Positions 1-9,358 of a stretch of 64,000 nucleotides of DNA are shown in pieces (position 1 is the first letter of the stretch; every line of letters begins with the position of its first letter). Made by a program: the position numbers and the translations under genes. Source of the stretch: Mesorhizobium onobrychidis (lineage in GTDB: Bacteria > Pseudomonadota > Alphaproteobacteria > Rhizobiales > Rhizobiaceae); NCBI RefSeq assembly GCF_024707545.1, contig NZ_CP062230.1:62001-126000 (forward strand), given 5' to 3'. Below the pieces are notes generated by a model. That model saw nothing but the letters and a program-made list of their open reading frames with translations, was not told the DNA's origin and made no database searches.

Positions 1-309
1 TCCGACTGGGCGGACGATGTTGAAGAACTGCCTGACGACGTCGAGGACAGCGGGAGATATATCCCCATCCCGGACAAGCGAGAACTCGATCTCGGCAAGC
101 CGCTGGTGCTGATATTCGCGCGCCACCACCTGCCCGACGATTGCGATAAGGTTCGGGAGATCTTCAGCCGGGCGGGTGCCTATGCCCGCTTCAAGGATCT
201 GTTGGAGCACAGGGGCGCCGTTGATCGATGGTACGACTTCGGGCAAAAAGCCACGGAAGAAGCGTTGAAGACTTGGTGCGCGGATAACGACATCGAGGTC
301 AGCGGCTGA
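1..309 (+). CDS. UPF0158 family protein, 3' part
   Basis: Reading frame 1 is open from the first base to the TGA at 307-309, so the gene starts before the window. The visible 102 residues carry the features I associate with UPF0158: an acidic stretch, then YIPIPDKRELDLG, then a helical end with RIFSRAGAYARFKDLL and the W-Y-F/E-A-L pattern. An ATG at 106 is internal to the domain and is not taken as the start. The biochemical role of this family is not established. Nothing here looks broken, and the ending matches the family's usual C-terminus. The gene marks the left, probably older, edge of the accessory DNA that follows. Confidence 0.85.
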   Translation, partial: SDWADDVEELPDDVEDSGRYIPIPDKRELDLGKPLVLIFARHHLPDDCDKVREIFSRAGAYARFKDLLEHRGAVDRWYDFGQKATEEALKTWCADNDIEVSG

Positions 310-472
310 AGTTGAGGTATCAAGCGTCTGGTGTCAGGATGGTTCCGATGACTGGCCCTGCGGAGCGACGGTTGCAATGCGGACAATGCAGACCTTCGTA
401 AGAGAAGGGGCAATCGGTTTCGCGGCCCGATGCGGTCACTCGGATGTGGATGCGTCGTTGTGTCTACCCGGG

Positions 473-800
473 CTAACGAATCAACTGGCTGTCCCAGACT
501 TGGAAGAGCAGCTCCTTGAGCTTGGCGAATCGAGCCCGCCCAAGCTCGGCGCGCCATTCGCGTTCGATGTCGCGGAGGGTGTCGTGGACTTTCGCGTAGG
601 CTGAGCGTCCACGTTCCGTTAAGTGGACAGCGCGCGCGCTCCTCGTCAGGTGAGTCGGACCGCTCGATATAGCCGTATCCTTCAAGGCTCCGGAGCAGCT
701 GGTTCATCGCCTGCTTGCTTATTCCAGCACGCTCCGCGAGGAGGCTTGGGCGCATTGCGAAGACGAGTGTTGGCCAGGGTCTCGGAAGGCGCCTATCGTG
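473..800 (-). pseudogene. MarR-family regulator, frameshifted remnant
   Basis: Two minus-strand frames together encode the second half of a MarR-type winged helix. One frame (about 800-640) gives RPSLLAERAGISKQAMNQLL and the wing sequence YIERSDSPDEERA. The next frame (about 650-473) gives RAVHLTERGRSAYAKV and the C-terminal helix. The switch falls in a CGCGCGCG run near 636-645, where gain or loss of a base or two restores the usual wing-to-helix sequence. The N-terminal dimerisation helix is not recognisable. MarR proteins repress nearby genes in response to small ligands; this copy should not give a full-length product. Its former target is unknown. Confidence 0.7.
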
Positions 801-985
801 ACCCTTTGAAAAACCCGGAAAGAGCAGCTGGATCAGGCACTTGAGCGTTCCGGTGCTCGGGGTCACTGTTCGGTGCGATTTCACAGCTTGGGCTTGGCAG
901 GGAAATACATAATTACATCAGGACGCGTCTTTCCGAGATGCTTTGAGTGTGGCGTTCAAGCCGCGCCAATCCTGCGCCTGGACGA

Positions 986-1105
986 TACGCGCAACAGAGG
1001 GAGCCCTATGCGCAATTATTGTTGCGCATAGCTTTGAAAGTTGCGCGTAGATGTGGTTTAATTGCGCATAGAGGGTTACGCGCAACCTGCGCGGTTTACG
1101 CGCAA
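986..1105. promoter_or_regulatory. Seven-copy operator array, TTGCGCRTA / TAYGCGCAA
   Basis: Seven copies of one 9-mer lie within 120 bp and end 15 bp before the GTG start of the Fic-like gene. TAYGCGCAA sits at 986, 1007, 1077 and 1097; its reverse complement TTGCGCRTA sits at 1022, 1041 and 1062. Starts are about 15-21 bp apart, close to multiples of a helical turn, in the order F F R R R F F. This is what a cooperative binding array looks like. The obvious candidate ligand is the winged-helix domain of the adjacent protein, which would make it autoregulatory; that is inference. Confidence 0.75.
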
Positions 1106-1119
1106 CAAAGTGAGGTCAG

Positions 1120-2517
1120 GTGGTACGGCTCATTCAGACAGAGGATTTGCAGGCAATCGAGGCCGCCGTGCGAAACCATCCCGAGGGAATGACTGCACAG
1201 CAGATCGCCGATGCGCTCCCATCCGCCCCGCCGCGCAGGACCCTGCAATATCGCCTCAGGCACCTTGTCGACAGCAAGCGCTTGGTCATGGAGGGCCAAG
1301 GCCGCTGGGCGCGTTATCGCGTGCCCCGCATCGTCGAGGCGGTGGGCATGGCCGCAGGTAGAACCGAAGCCAGAGGCGTGGGTGAAGCCTTGCTGCCGCT
1401 CTCCAGGTCCGGCGCCGACATACAGGAGTATGTCCGCAGGCCGCCGGAGGCGCGCAAGCCGGTCGGCTATGATCGCGCGTTTCTCGATTCATACCGCCCC
1501 AACGAGAGCTTCTATCTGTCGCCGACCGAACGTAAGCACCTTCAGGAAGTCGGCACGCCGAAAATCGCCGAACAGCCTGCCGGCACCTATGCGAAGCAGA
1601 TTTTGAACAGGCTGCTGATCGACCTGTCCTGGAACTCAAGCCGCCTTGAGGGCAACACCTATTCGCTGATCGACACCAAGCGACTGATCGATCTGGGAGA
1701 AGAGGCGGAAGGCAAGGAACGTCTGGAAGCGCAGATGATCCTCAACCACAAGGACGCGATCGAGTTTCTTGTCGGCACGGCCAAGGAAATCGGCTTTAAC
1801 CGCTACACGATCCTCAACCTTCACGCGCTGCTTGCTAACAACCTGCTTGCCGATCCCGATGCGGCGGGCAGGCTCCGCCATATCGCCGTTGGCATCGAAC
1901 GCTCGGTCTTTCATCCGCTGGAGGTGCCGCCAATCATCGAGGAGTGTTTCGACCAGATTCTCGCTACAGCCTCCGCGATAGCCGATCCCTTCGAGCGGGC
2001 CTTCTTCGTGATGGTGCAGCTTCCGTACTTGCAGCCGTTCGACGACGTGAACAAGCGGGTGTCGCGCCTGTCGGCAAACATCCCGCTGATCAAGGGCAAT
2101 CTCTCGCCCCTGTCGTTCGATGGCGTGCCGCGCGAAACCTACACCGATGCCGTGCTCGGAGTGTACGAGCTGAACCGAACCGAATTGCTGCGCGACGTGT
2201 TCATCTGGGCTTACGAGCGCTCCGCCGCCCGCTATGCGGCGGTGAGGCAGTCGTTGGGGGAGCCAGATCCTTTCCGGCTGCGCCACCGGGCGGCGCTGCG
2301 CGAGGTTGTCGGCACGGTCATTCGCGAGCGCATGGACAAGAAGCAGGCGACAGCCCATGTCGGCACATGGACGCGCGAGCATATAGAACCGGGGGACCGA
2401 GAGCGGTTTCAGGAGACTGCCGAGAACGAACTTCTGAGCCTGCACGAAGGAAACTTTGCGCGTTACCAGATCAGGCCGTCCGAGTTCGCGGCGTGGCAGG
2501 ACGCCTGGAGCAGGTGA
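1120..2517 (+). CDS. Winged-helix/Fic-domain protein with altered Fic motif
   Basis: This 465-aa protein starts at GTG 1120, with GAGG at 1112-1115. Residues 1-75 look like a winged helix (MTAQQIADALPSAPPRRTLQYRLRHLVDS). Residues about 160-350 form a Fic fold. An inhibitory-helix motif S-x-x-x-E-G-N is present (S173, E177, G178, N179). The catalytic loop, normally H-x-F-x-(D/E)-G-N-(G/K)-R, reads QPFDDVNKR at 305-313: Gln replaces His and Val replaces Gly. Canonical Fic proteins transfer AMP or similar groups to hydroxyls, and the His is the general base, so this protein may be inactive as an AMPylator. DNA binding fused to a degenerate Fic fold, behind an operator array, suggests a regulator or an antitoxin-like role. 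Confidence 0.85.
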   Translation: MVRLIQTEDLQAIEAAVRNHPEGMTAQQIADALPSAPPRRTLQYRLRHLVDSKRLVMEGQGRWARYRVPRIVEAVGMAAGRTEARGVGEALLPLSRSGADIQEYVRRPPEARKPVGYDRAFLDSYRPNESFYLSPTERKHLQEVGTPKIAEQPAGTYAKQILNRLLIDLSWNSSRLEGNTYSLIDTKRLIDLGEEAEGKERLEAQMILNHKDAIEFLVGTAKEIGFNRYTILNLHALLANNLLADPDAAGRLRHIAVGIERSVFHPLEVPPIIEECFDQILATASAIADPFERAFFVMVQLPYLQPFDDVNKRVSRLSANIPLIKGNLSPLSFDGVPRETYTDAVLGVYELNRTELLRDVFIWAYERSAARYAAVRQSLGEPDPFRLRHRAALREVVGTVIRERMDKKQATAHVGTWTREHIEPGDRERFQETAENELLSLHEGNFARYQIRPSEFAAWQDAWSR

Positions 2518-2914
2518 GCGTCTTCGAGATGATCATCCTGATCACAGGACGCAGATGATTGCCGCCTTGTGCTCCCCGTCGGCCATCACCGCTTCCGACG
2601 TTCCCGCAGATGCGGCATCCTGAGAAAACGCTCGGCATCGGCATCTTCGGGCTTGCCGCGGCTGCAATAGCAGTCCGGCTTCGGCTTTGCGGTCGTCAGC
2701 CTGGGAACGTGGCCGTAGTAGTTGATCAGCCGCTGAGATTCTCTCATGCCGTCACGGCGACCATGAATTCCGTTGCCGCGAGGGCGGCGACGACGCCGTT
2801 GATCGGTGAGACGGACGGGCCGGCTTCCCGGAGCGCGTCCCCTCGGGATGCCGTAGATAGGGGTCATTACAAGAGTAGTGCTTAGGTGTCCGGAATTCAT
2901 GAACGAAAGAGGAA
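2518..2914. other. Intergenic, no gene recognised
   Basis: Open frames on both strands of this 397-bp stretch have no recognisable motifs and no credible ribosome site. It ends at the 5' stump of the AAA ATPase, so it probably holds a rearrangement junction that removed that gene's first half. Confidence 0.5.
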
Positions 2915-3475
2915 GTGCGGACACACCGCGGCGTCTACCTGTTCGACGAGATTGATGCGCTTGCGGCGTCGCGAGGGGCGGACAACGATATTGGTGAGGC
3001 GCGTCGAATCCTGAATTCGTTCCTGCAGTTTCTTGATGAGAACACAGGCCCGTCGATTGTGGTTGCGACCACGAATCTCCCGGAAATTCTTGACCGGGCC
3101 GTTCTGCGCCGCTTCGACCTGGTGCTGCCTTATCAATTGCCGAATGCCGAGGCGATCGAGAAGGCGATGCGCCGTCGGCTGCGAGGCTTTGATGTCGGCA
3201 CTGTCGACTGGAGGGATGTGGTGCAACACGCCGAGGGTCTGTCCACGGCCGATGTTGTCGCTGCAGGGGAAGATGCCGCGAGACGGGCGGTTTTGGGCAA
3301 CTCAAGCGAGATCAGGACCGCTGCAGTGGTCGCGTCCCTCGAACGCCGCCGGTCGCTGCATAGCATAGGGGCGGGAACGTATGCCGAGGGACCGACAACA
3401 TTTCATTCTCAACGCTCTGTCAAAATCCGAAAAGTTCAAGCCAAAAGGCCAGCCGTTAACAAAGCATCCAAGTGA
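2915..3475 (+). pseudogene. AAA+ ATPase, 5'-truncated
   Basis: The frame begins with the Walker B strand (GVYLFDEIDAL, about residues 6-16), then sensor 1 (IVVATTNLPEILDRAVLRRFD) and a C-terminal lid. The AAA core before it, including Walker A, is absent: the upstream sequence does not encode it in any frame. A GTG at 2915 opens the frame but cannot give a working ATPase. The last 95 bp overlap the start of the subtilase gene in another frame. An AAA ATPase directly before an S8 protease is a recurrent bacterial pair as I recall it; the ATPase is expected to act on or load the protease. This copy is dead on the evidence seen. Confidence 0.8.
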
Positions 3476-5832
3476 CGTTGCCGATCGTGCTGGTCACGCT
3501 CAGGCGCTGCTGCAGGCAATCGATCATCTCCCCGATGTAAAAGCCGAAGGAGCTGCAGGCGTCTATCTCGAGGTCGCCGGAAGAACCGGCGAGGTCATGG
3601 TTACCACCGGCCTCAACGCAAGTGATCTGACGCTTCTGCGTTTCGAGCCTGCCCAACCCGCTGCCAACCAACCGCCACGAGCAACTGTCTTTGCGACTGG
3701 CGATGGTGTGGCCAAGCTACGCCGTAAAATTGAGGATTTCGCACAGAAGAACCGCACGAAGAAGGATGGCACGGAGGGGCGTCCCTACATTGCCGATCTC
3801 GTGCAAAGCATCGGCGCCATCGTTGAGGCGGGACTTCGCGCGTTGTGGCGGAGCCCGCCTGCAAAGTTCCCGCCAGGCGATGTCGCGGTTCCATGGGAAT
3901 TGTGGCTAGACAAGACACAGGCTGCCGGATTTATCGGAATCGCTCCCGAGTATGGGGTCGCGGTCGGTGCGGATCGGCTCGAGTTTCCCGAAGACATAGT
4001 AGCCATAGCGACCGCCACAAGAGAGGCGCTTGCGTTGGCGGTGAGGCGTCTCGGTGGCGTTCGTGCTCTAGCAGCTCCCTCGATAACCGCCGACTATTTC
4101 GATGCGATGCCGATCGAGGAACAGGCTAATTGGCTCGACAACTTATCGGGACGGACCACATTCGATGCCTCTGACGACCCCAGCTATGTCACGCTGCTCG
4201 ACAGAGGCGTCAGCCGTGCCCATCCGCTCATCGGGCCGGCTCTCAATGCGGACGATAGGCATGCCGCAGATCCTGCTTGGGATGTGACGGACTTCGTCGG
4301 CCATGGCACGCAACTTGCCGGCTTGGCGCTCTATGGCGACCTGACCGTCGCGTTACAAACGATGCTGCCGATAGAAATTCGGCACCGACTGGAGTCGGCA
4401 AAGATCATTCCAGATGCGGGACACAATCCTCATCACCTGCTTGGAACTTTGACTCGCGCGGGAATCAATGCCGCGGAAGCGACCGGCGATCGGCGCCGTA
4501 CCTTCGCCATGGCAAGCACAACGGAGGAGGATACTCCTCATGATGGCGCTCCCACTTCATGGTCCAGCGAAATTGATCAGCTGACGGCTGGTGTCTCGGG
4601 AATCAAAAAGTCCCAGAGGCTGATGGTGATCTCGGCCGGGAACACGGTCCAGAATATGTTCGGCAACGCGGACTACCTTGCGGTTTGCGATCATCCGGAC
4701 AACGAAATTGAATCGCCAGCTCAGGCCTGGAATGCCATTTGTGTGGGCGCGTACACCGAGAAGAACGTCCTTCCGGCCGGCGAAGCGGGAGCCCCACTTG
4801 CACCAGTCGGCGACCTTGCACCGTCATCTCGAACCGCAAGCTGGTCCTCGCATTGGCCACTGAAGCCAGATGTCGTGTTCGAGGGCGGCAACTGGGTGGT
4901 TAACGGACCTCCGCCACCGATGCAGCATTCTGCATTGTCCCTTCTCACCACGGATCATACTTTCCCCAACCGAGCGTTCACCACCTGCGGGGAAACCAAG
5001 TGGCGCCACCGCCCTTGCTGCTCGGGCGATCACAGACCTATGGTCGGACTATCCTGCGCTATGGCCGGAAACGATCCGGGCAATCTTTGTATCGTCTGCT
5101 CGTTGGACCCAGCAAATGCTCACCCATCTTCCCGCAAATCCCGCAAAGGGGCATTTCGGTCCGCTGTTCAAACGCTATGGTTTTGGGCTTCCCGACATGG
5201 AGCGGGCTCGCCGCAGCGCTTCGAATGCGCTGACGCTGATCGTACAGGATACGATTACGCCATATCGCTTGAGCGACAGCGGCGGCGCTGATCATGTCCA
5301 CAACGAGATGAGGTTGTTCGAACTGCCGTGGCCTGTGGAGGCATTGCGTAAGCTCGTCAACAGCCCTGTCACTCTAAGGGTCGCTCTGAGCACCTTCATC
5401 GCGCCCAATCCATCGGAGCCGGCGCGCGGCTCAAAGTTCCGTTATGCTTCGCACAATCTGCGCTTCAAGCTTAATCGGCCAAACGAAAACAGAGCAGCTT
5501 TCATCGCACGTATCAGCAAGGTCGCTGAGCAGACCGAGGAGGAGACCGTCGACGAGGACGATGGCTGGATATTCGGGCGCAATCGTCGCGACGTCGGATC
5601 GTTGCAAATTGATCAGCTTGCCTGTCTCGCATCGGATCTCGCTCGCCGCAACATCCTTGCCGTCCATCCCGTTGCCGGCTGGTGGAAGACAAGAGCGATT
5701 GCGGATCCACAAGAACGATCCGTTCGGTTTGCCTTGGTGGTTGAGATCGATGCGAGCGAGACCGAGGCGGATCTTTACGCAGAGGTTCAGTCGGCGATCG
5801 AGGCGCTCAACGTGGCGCAAGCCGTCGTCTAA
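3381..5832 (+). pseudogene. Subtilisin-like (S8) protease, frameshifted at the catalytic serine
   Basis: Two overlapping frames encode one S8 protease of about 816 aa. The first (from ATG 3381) carries an N-terminal domain of about 250 residues, the catalytic Asp (LLDRGV, D274) and the catalytic His (FVGHGTQLAG, H308), plus VISAGN. The second frame carries TSGATALAARA, the Ser region, and the rest to the TAA at 5830-5832. The switch is at 4998-5000 (GAAACCAAGTGG), where one extra A puts the Ser codon (AGT 4999-5001) out of frame. No slippery heptamer is visible, so programmed frameshifting is unlikely. With the neighbouring ATPase truncated, the pair is a decayed two-gene system, possibly a former defence or protein-quality cassette. 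Confidence 0.85.
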
Positions 5833-6162
5833 GGATTTGAGTCAGCTGTGCGCACACATTGGTGGAAATAGGAGGTTGTCATCATGGCCGCTCCAAAGCG
5901 CAGCAAAATGACAGCCCGATTGCCGCCACGCTGCGCCAGTGGGACCAGCCATGGCAGTTGGAAGCTGCCGCCCGGCGTACGGGTCGCTCAAGCAAGAGGC
6001 CCAGTCGGCCCGGGACCCGCATCTCTTTGAATTATTTCCCCTGCAGATCAGGGAATCGGATCTCCAATGGCGCCTTGCGGCGCGTGACTCCGGAGAGCCT
6101 GACAGAGCTGTCTTCCTTAATTGCGAGGGTCCGAAAAGGATCAGGAAAAATCTTCCAGGACC
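5833..6162. other. Intergenic, no gene recognised
   Basis: Short frames on both strands show no family motif. The stretch separates the subtilase remnant from a transposase remnant and is probably IS-derived debris. Confidence 0.4.
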
Positions 6163-6270
6163 CTCGAAAACGTCAAAACCGAGATGAGCTTGCAGGTACT
6201 CGCCTACAACATGAAACGCATGATCAACATCTTCGGCGTCAAGCCACTGATGACGGCAATCGCCGCCTGA
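6163..6270 (+). pseudogene. IS1182-type transposase, C-terminal remnant
   Basis: About 35 codons ending at TGA 6268-6270 read ENVKTEMSLQVLAYNMKR followed by INIFGVKPLMTAIAA. This closely resembles the end of IS1182-family DDE transposases, as I recall them (SLQVLAYNLKRVINI...). No start or DDE core is present upstream. Confidence 0.7.
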
Positions 6271-6575
6271 TCACGCCCCCGACCGCCAGCAGCCTCATCG
6301 CTGCCATGCTCAAACAGTGGCCGTCATACGCAATCTGCAATCGCGTTTTCACACAACCTCGGTCAGGTCACGACGATGCCCACACCAACCTGAATGGCCG
6401 CTCTTGAATATTCGCAGCCCGAAGCTGCCGGTCTGCTGTCGGCCCCAAAAACGGTCGTTGCTTCTTCGAGAAGTCGACCTCCGCGACTAGGCTTTGTATG
6501 GCACCACTTCTCGTTATAGTGTATGGTGACGCACATCCCGCGTTGTCGGTAGCGCCCCTTGTGAGGACGCTCAAT

Positions 6576-7385
6576 ATGACGGTCGTTAAAGAAGTTTTTA
6601 CCACCCTCCTCACCGCAGCATTTGTTGTAGCCGCGCTAACATACCTTGCTAAAATGGTGATAAGCGGGTTTTTTCAGAAATCGATGGATGTTGAGCTTGC
6701 GAGGGCCAAGGCAGCCATCGAGGATGAATATAAAACCAAGCAAAACACTCTAGAGCGCGAGCAGGGCGAGAAGCTAGCTGCCATAAAAGAGCAGGCTGAT
6801 AGGCGCATGGAGAATCTGAAGGCATACCTTGCCAGAGCGGAACGGCTGGAAGCTGAGCGTTTGAGACGCCGTGGAGAAAGCTACGGTTCAATTTGGGAGC
6901 TTACTGGCGCTGTAAATCTTTTCGGGCAAAGCGATGAAGTCAACCAAGTCGCGCTTTCGAAAAAATTGAGAGACTGGTACTTCAAACAAGGCTGGCTGCT
7001 CTCAGAAAGCGCCAAAAACCATTACTTTTTGGTGCAGGAAACGCTAAATTTCGCGATCCTCAGGTCGCTCGAATTGAAGCGCCCAATTGACGATAAATTA
7101 TATGCCAGCGAAAAGCCTCCTGTCGAGGTGCTAAAGCAAATTCGTCGTGAAACGCTTCGTCTGCCTGAAAATCCACGCGAAGTGTCTCCCACACTGGAAG
7201 ATATCCGAGCAGCCGTTGTTGACTGGAAGAAAAATTCCGGGGATGCCAACGGCTTCACTGCTCAGGAAAGGGCTTGGGTGATCTTCCAGTTTGTTCTGAG
7301 CAGTTTTCGAACACGCTTGACAGATGAACTAGGGTCTCGTCAGACGATACAAACACAAACGAGTGCGCTTACTATCGTAGAATAG
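6576..7385 (+). CDS. Membrane-anchored coiled-coil protein, unknown function
   Basis: The 269-aa protein starts at ATG 6576, chosen because GAGGA lies 8 nt upstream (6563-6567); an ATG at 6498 lacks such a site. Residues about 8-30 are one hydrophobic helix (TTLLTAAFVVAALTYLAKMV). Residues 40-105 are charged and heptad-like, with many Glu, Lys and Ala, as in a coiled coil. The remaining helical domain has no motif I recognise. Codon use is less GC-rich than its neighbours (AAA and GAA favoured), which suggests separate acquisition. Predicted to sit in the inner membrane with a cytoplasmic body. No operon partner is visible: IS debris lies on both sides. Confidence 0.8.
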   Translation: MTVVKEVFTTLLTAAFVVAALTYLAKMVISGFFQKSMDVELARAKAAIEDEYKTKQNTLEREQGEKLAAIKEQADRRMENLKAYLARAERLEAERLRRRGESYGSIWELTGAVNLFGQSDEVNQVALSKKLRDWYFKQGWLLSESAKNHYFLVQETLNFAILRSLELKRPIDDKLYASEKPPVEVLKQIRRETLRLPENPREVSPTLEDIRAAVVDWKKNSGDANGFTAQERAWVIFQFVLSSFRTRLTDELGSRQTIQTQTSALTIVE

Positions 7386-7467
7386 GCCCAACTCTTGTCC
7401 TATTGCTTGCAGCCGATAATCCGAAGGGCCGCCGCATTTGGCCAAGAGAGCAGCTCATGGCCCTAGT

Positions 7468-8114
7468 TGTTCAGTCCCGGAGTGTGGGGGAATCAGTTTA
7501 TCTGGTCCTGCATTCCGGGAGGGGCTATGGGACAGATACTTCACGGCAGCGCCGCGACCACGCACGCAGTCCGAACTGCGATACAGCGATCGAAGGCTTC
7601 GCTCAAAGAACTCGCCGCCCGGCACGGGCTGAATCCCAAAACGGTCGCCAAGTGGCGCAAGCGCAGCTTCGTGCATGATGCGCCGATGGGACCGAAGGAC
7701 CCTCGTTCTTCGGTGCTGAGCGCCGAGGAGGAAGCTGCGGTCGTGGCGTTCCGCAAGCACACGCTCCTGCCGCTGGACGACCGCCTCTATGCCCTTCAGG
7801 CGACAATCCCGCATCTCACCCGCTCATCGCTGCACCGCTGCTTTCAGCGACACGGCGTCAGCCGCCTGCCGGAGATCGCCGGCGACAAGCCGGCCAGGCG
7901 ACCGTTCAAGCAATATCCCATCGGTTACTTCCACATCGACATCGCCGAGGTGAGGACCGGGGAAGGCAAGCTCCACCTGTTCGTGGCCGTGGACCGGACT
8001 TCGAAGTTCGCCTTCGCTCAGCATGAGAGCGCAAACGTCAGGACCGCCGTTTCCTTTCTCAAAGCCCTGATCGAAACCGTGCCCTACAAGATCCACACCG
8101 TGCTCACCGACTAG
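7468..8114 (+). mobile_element. IS481-family element, left end plus truncated transposase
   Basis: TGTTCAGTCCCGG at 7468-7480 matches the end of a second fragment at 20371-20383 and is taken as the left terminal repeat. The transposase starts at ATG 7527 behind GGGAGGGG (MGQILHGSAATTHAVR), has the helix-turn-helix (LKELAARHGLNPKTVAKWRKR), the first catalytic Asp in YFHIDIAEVR, and runs to YKIHTVLTD. There it stops at TAG 8112-8114, just where DNGIQF, with the second Asp, is expected. About 100 C-terminal residues and the right end are missing, so the element is immobile. The break also removes the start of the next gene. Confidence 0.85.
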
Positions 8115-8132
8115 TCGGAGGTCCGGAGAGGG

Positions 8133-8651
8133 GTGAGAGCGGCGTCGGCCGCTCCTAGTGCATTGAGACGTGAATGGACGTCGAGCGATGCGCTCGGCTT
8201 CAAGAGCTGGAACTGGAACCAGCGTCTCATTCTCGAAGTCGAAACCCCACAGGGCGTCGTCACGAATGGCAGCGTCGTCAGAATCGAGGTCGGAACGACG
8301 CCCAAATGGGCTCCCGGTCAGGGTGCCGGCGGCATGGGCGGCCGCGTCGCGGCCGGCGAGGCATCCGTTGTCGAGATCGCGCCCGGCAGATATCTGTTCC
8401 CCCTGCTCGACAACGGCACCGAGCAAATACCCTACTACACCTTCTTCCCGGCGGACGACAAAGATCGGGAGAGGCAGGCCGCGGCGCTGGAAACCATGCG
8501 CGGCATCCGCAACGTGCCGCACGAGCGCTATCCGCTGCTTGTGACCTTCACCGACATTGCCGACCCGACCACCGTACGGAAGGTCGATCCGGCCGACCTT
8601 GCTGAAACCTTCGGCCCCGGCGTGTCGCTCAGGCGCGTTACCTCGAAATGA
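8133..8651 (+). CDS. Conserved hypothetical protein, probably 5'-truncated
   Basis: Codons from about 8197 encode WNWNQRLILEVETPQG, then VVTNGSVVRIEVGTTPKW, and PLLDNGTEQIPYYTFF, a beta-rich pattern I recall from uncharacterised proteobacterial proteins that usually begin with a lipoprotein-like signal. Here the first 20 residues (after GTG 8133) look like read-through of IS-junction DNA, and no signal peptide is present. The true N-terminus was probably lost with the IS481 break just upstream. The stop overlaps the next start by 4 bp (ATGA at 8648-8651), the usual mark of an operon. Confidence 0.6.
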   Translation: MRAASAAPSALRREWTSSDALGFKSWNWNQRLILEVETPQGVVTNGSVVRIEVGTTPKWAPGQGAGGMGGRVAAGEASVVEIAPGRYLFPLLDNGTEQIPYYTFFPADDKDRERQAAALETMRGIRNVPHERYPLLVTFTDIADPTTVRKVDPADLAETFGPGVSLRRVTSK

Positions 8652-8785
8652 CCGATGAAACGGTCACGACAGGGCAGATTAAGAGATTGCTTTCGTGGAT
8701 TGCCGACTACCACAGCAAGCGGCTGGACGGAAACCGGTTCGGTACCATCAAAACAGCCACCAGCGCTTTTTCTTCAGCCCGCTAG
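8648..8785 (+). CDS. Short coupled ORF, 45 aa, possibly truncated
   Basis: ATG at 8648 overlaps the previous stop (ATGA), and the frame runs to TAG 8783-8785. The product begins MTDETVTTGQIKRLLSWIADYHSKR, a plausible amphipathic helical start. Translational coupling is the main support. The sequence downstream becomes unrecognisable, so the original protein may have been longer. No function can be assigned. Confidence 0.45.
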   Translation: MTDETVTTGQIKRLLSWIADYHSKRLDGNRFGTIKTATSAFSSAR

Positions 8786-9358
8786 CCTTGGCACAGTCGC
8801 GGCCGTCACTGCCCGTTTCGTGGATGGCCCTACCGAACGCCGTACGTTGCCTTATGCACTTCGATCAATGCCCGCAACTCGCGGGACGGGACCTGGCTCC
8901 GCCGCTGCGGTTCCCTGGCGATGGCCCGTTCCGAAAACGGTCGAAGCGATGACGGCACTTGCGGAATTGACGAGCAAGGTGCGGCGGTTGACCCTGGACT
9001 ATGGTGAGCTCCTGGCACTGTGCTGGCTGTGGGACTGCGCCCAGCCGCACGTTGACGCGTCACCGTGTCTGGCTCTACGGCGAAGTGTCTGAGACGGAAG
9101 CGGGGTCAGCCAAGGCGCGACCGCGAGCACGCACCAAGCGGCGCGCCGAGCAAACGCCACCTCAAAAAGCGGCGGCTGAACTGCAGCCGAAGCCGCGACC
9201 GGGACGCGCGAGCACGCTCATGGCCAGGATTTCGACCGATACACCGACAGGTGTGGCAGTTGAGACAAAGCGCCGACGCTTATTTCAACAGCCAGGCGCT
9301 TAGAGCGAGCGACTCTTCTTCCCAACCGGAATCCCGTTCACTCAAACTCGGGAAAGCA
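8786..9358. other. Intergenic, no gene recognised
   Basis: About 570 bp without a supportable gene. Frames on both strands are compositionally biased (Arg/Ser/Pro rich), as expected for shadows of GC-rich non-coding or decayed sequence. Confidence 0.4.

Noticed and set aside
986..1105. CRISPR-like repeat array
   Set aside because: Units are only 9 bp, occur in both orientations and directly precede a start codon, so they are operator sites and not CRISPR repeats.
2586..3305. Minus-strand frame of 239 codons
   Set aside because: Overlaps the AAA ATPase remnant; composition is shadow-like (Arg, Ser, Pro, His) and without motifs.
4990..5005. Programmed frameshift in the subtilase gene
   Set aside because: No X XXY YYZ slippery site or downstream structure was seen, and the partner ATPase is already truncated.
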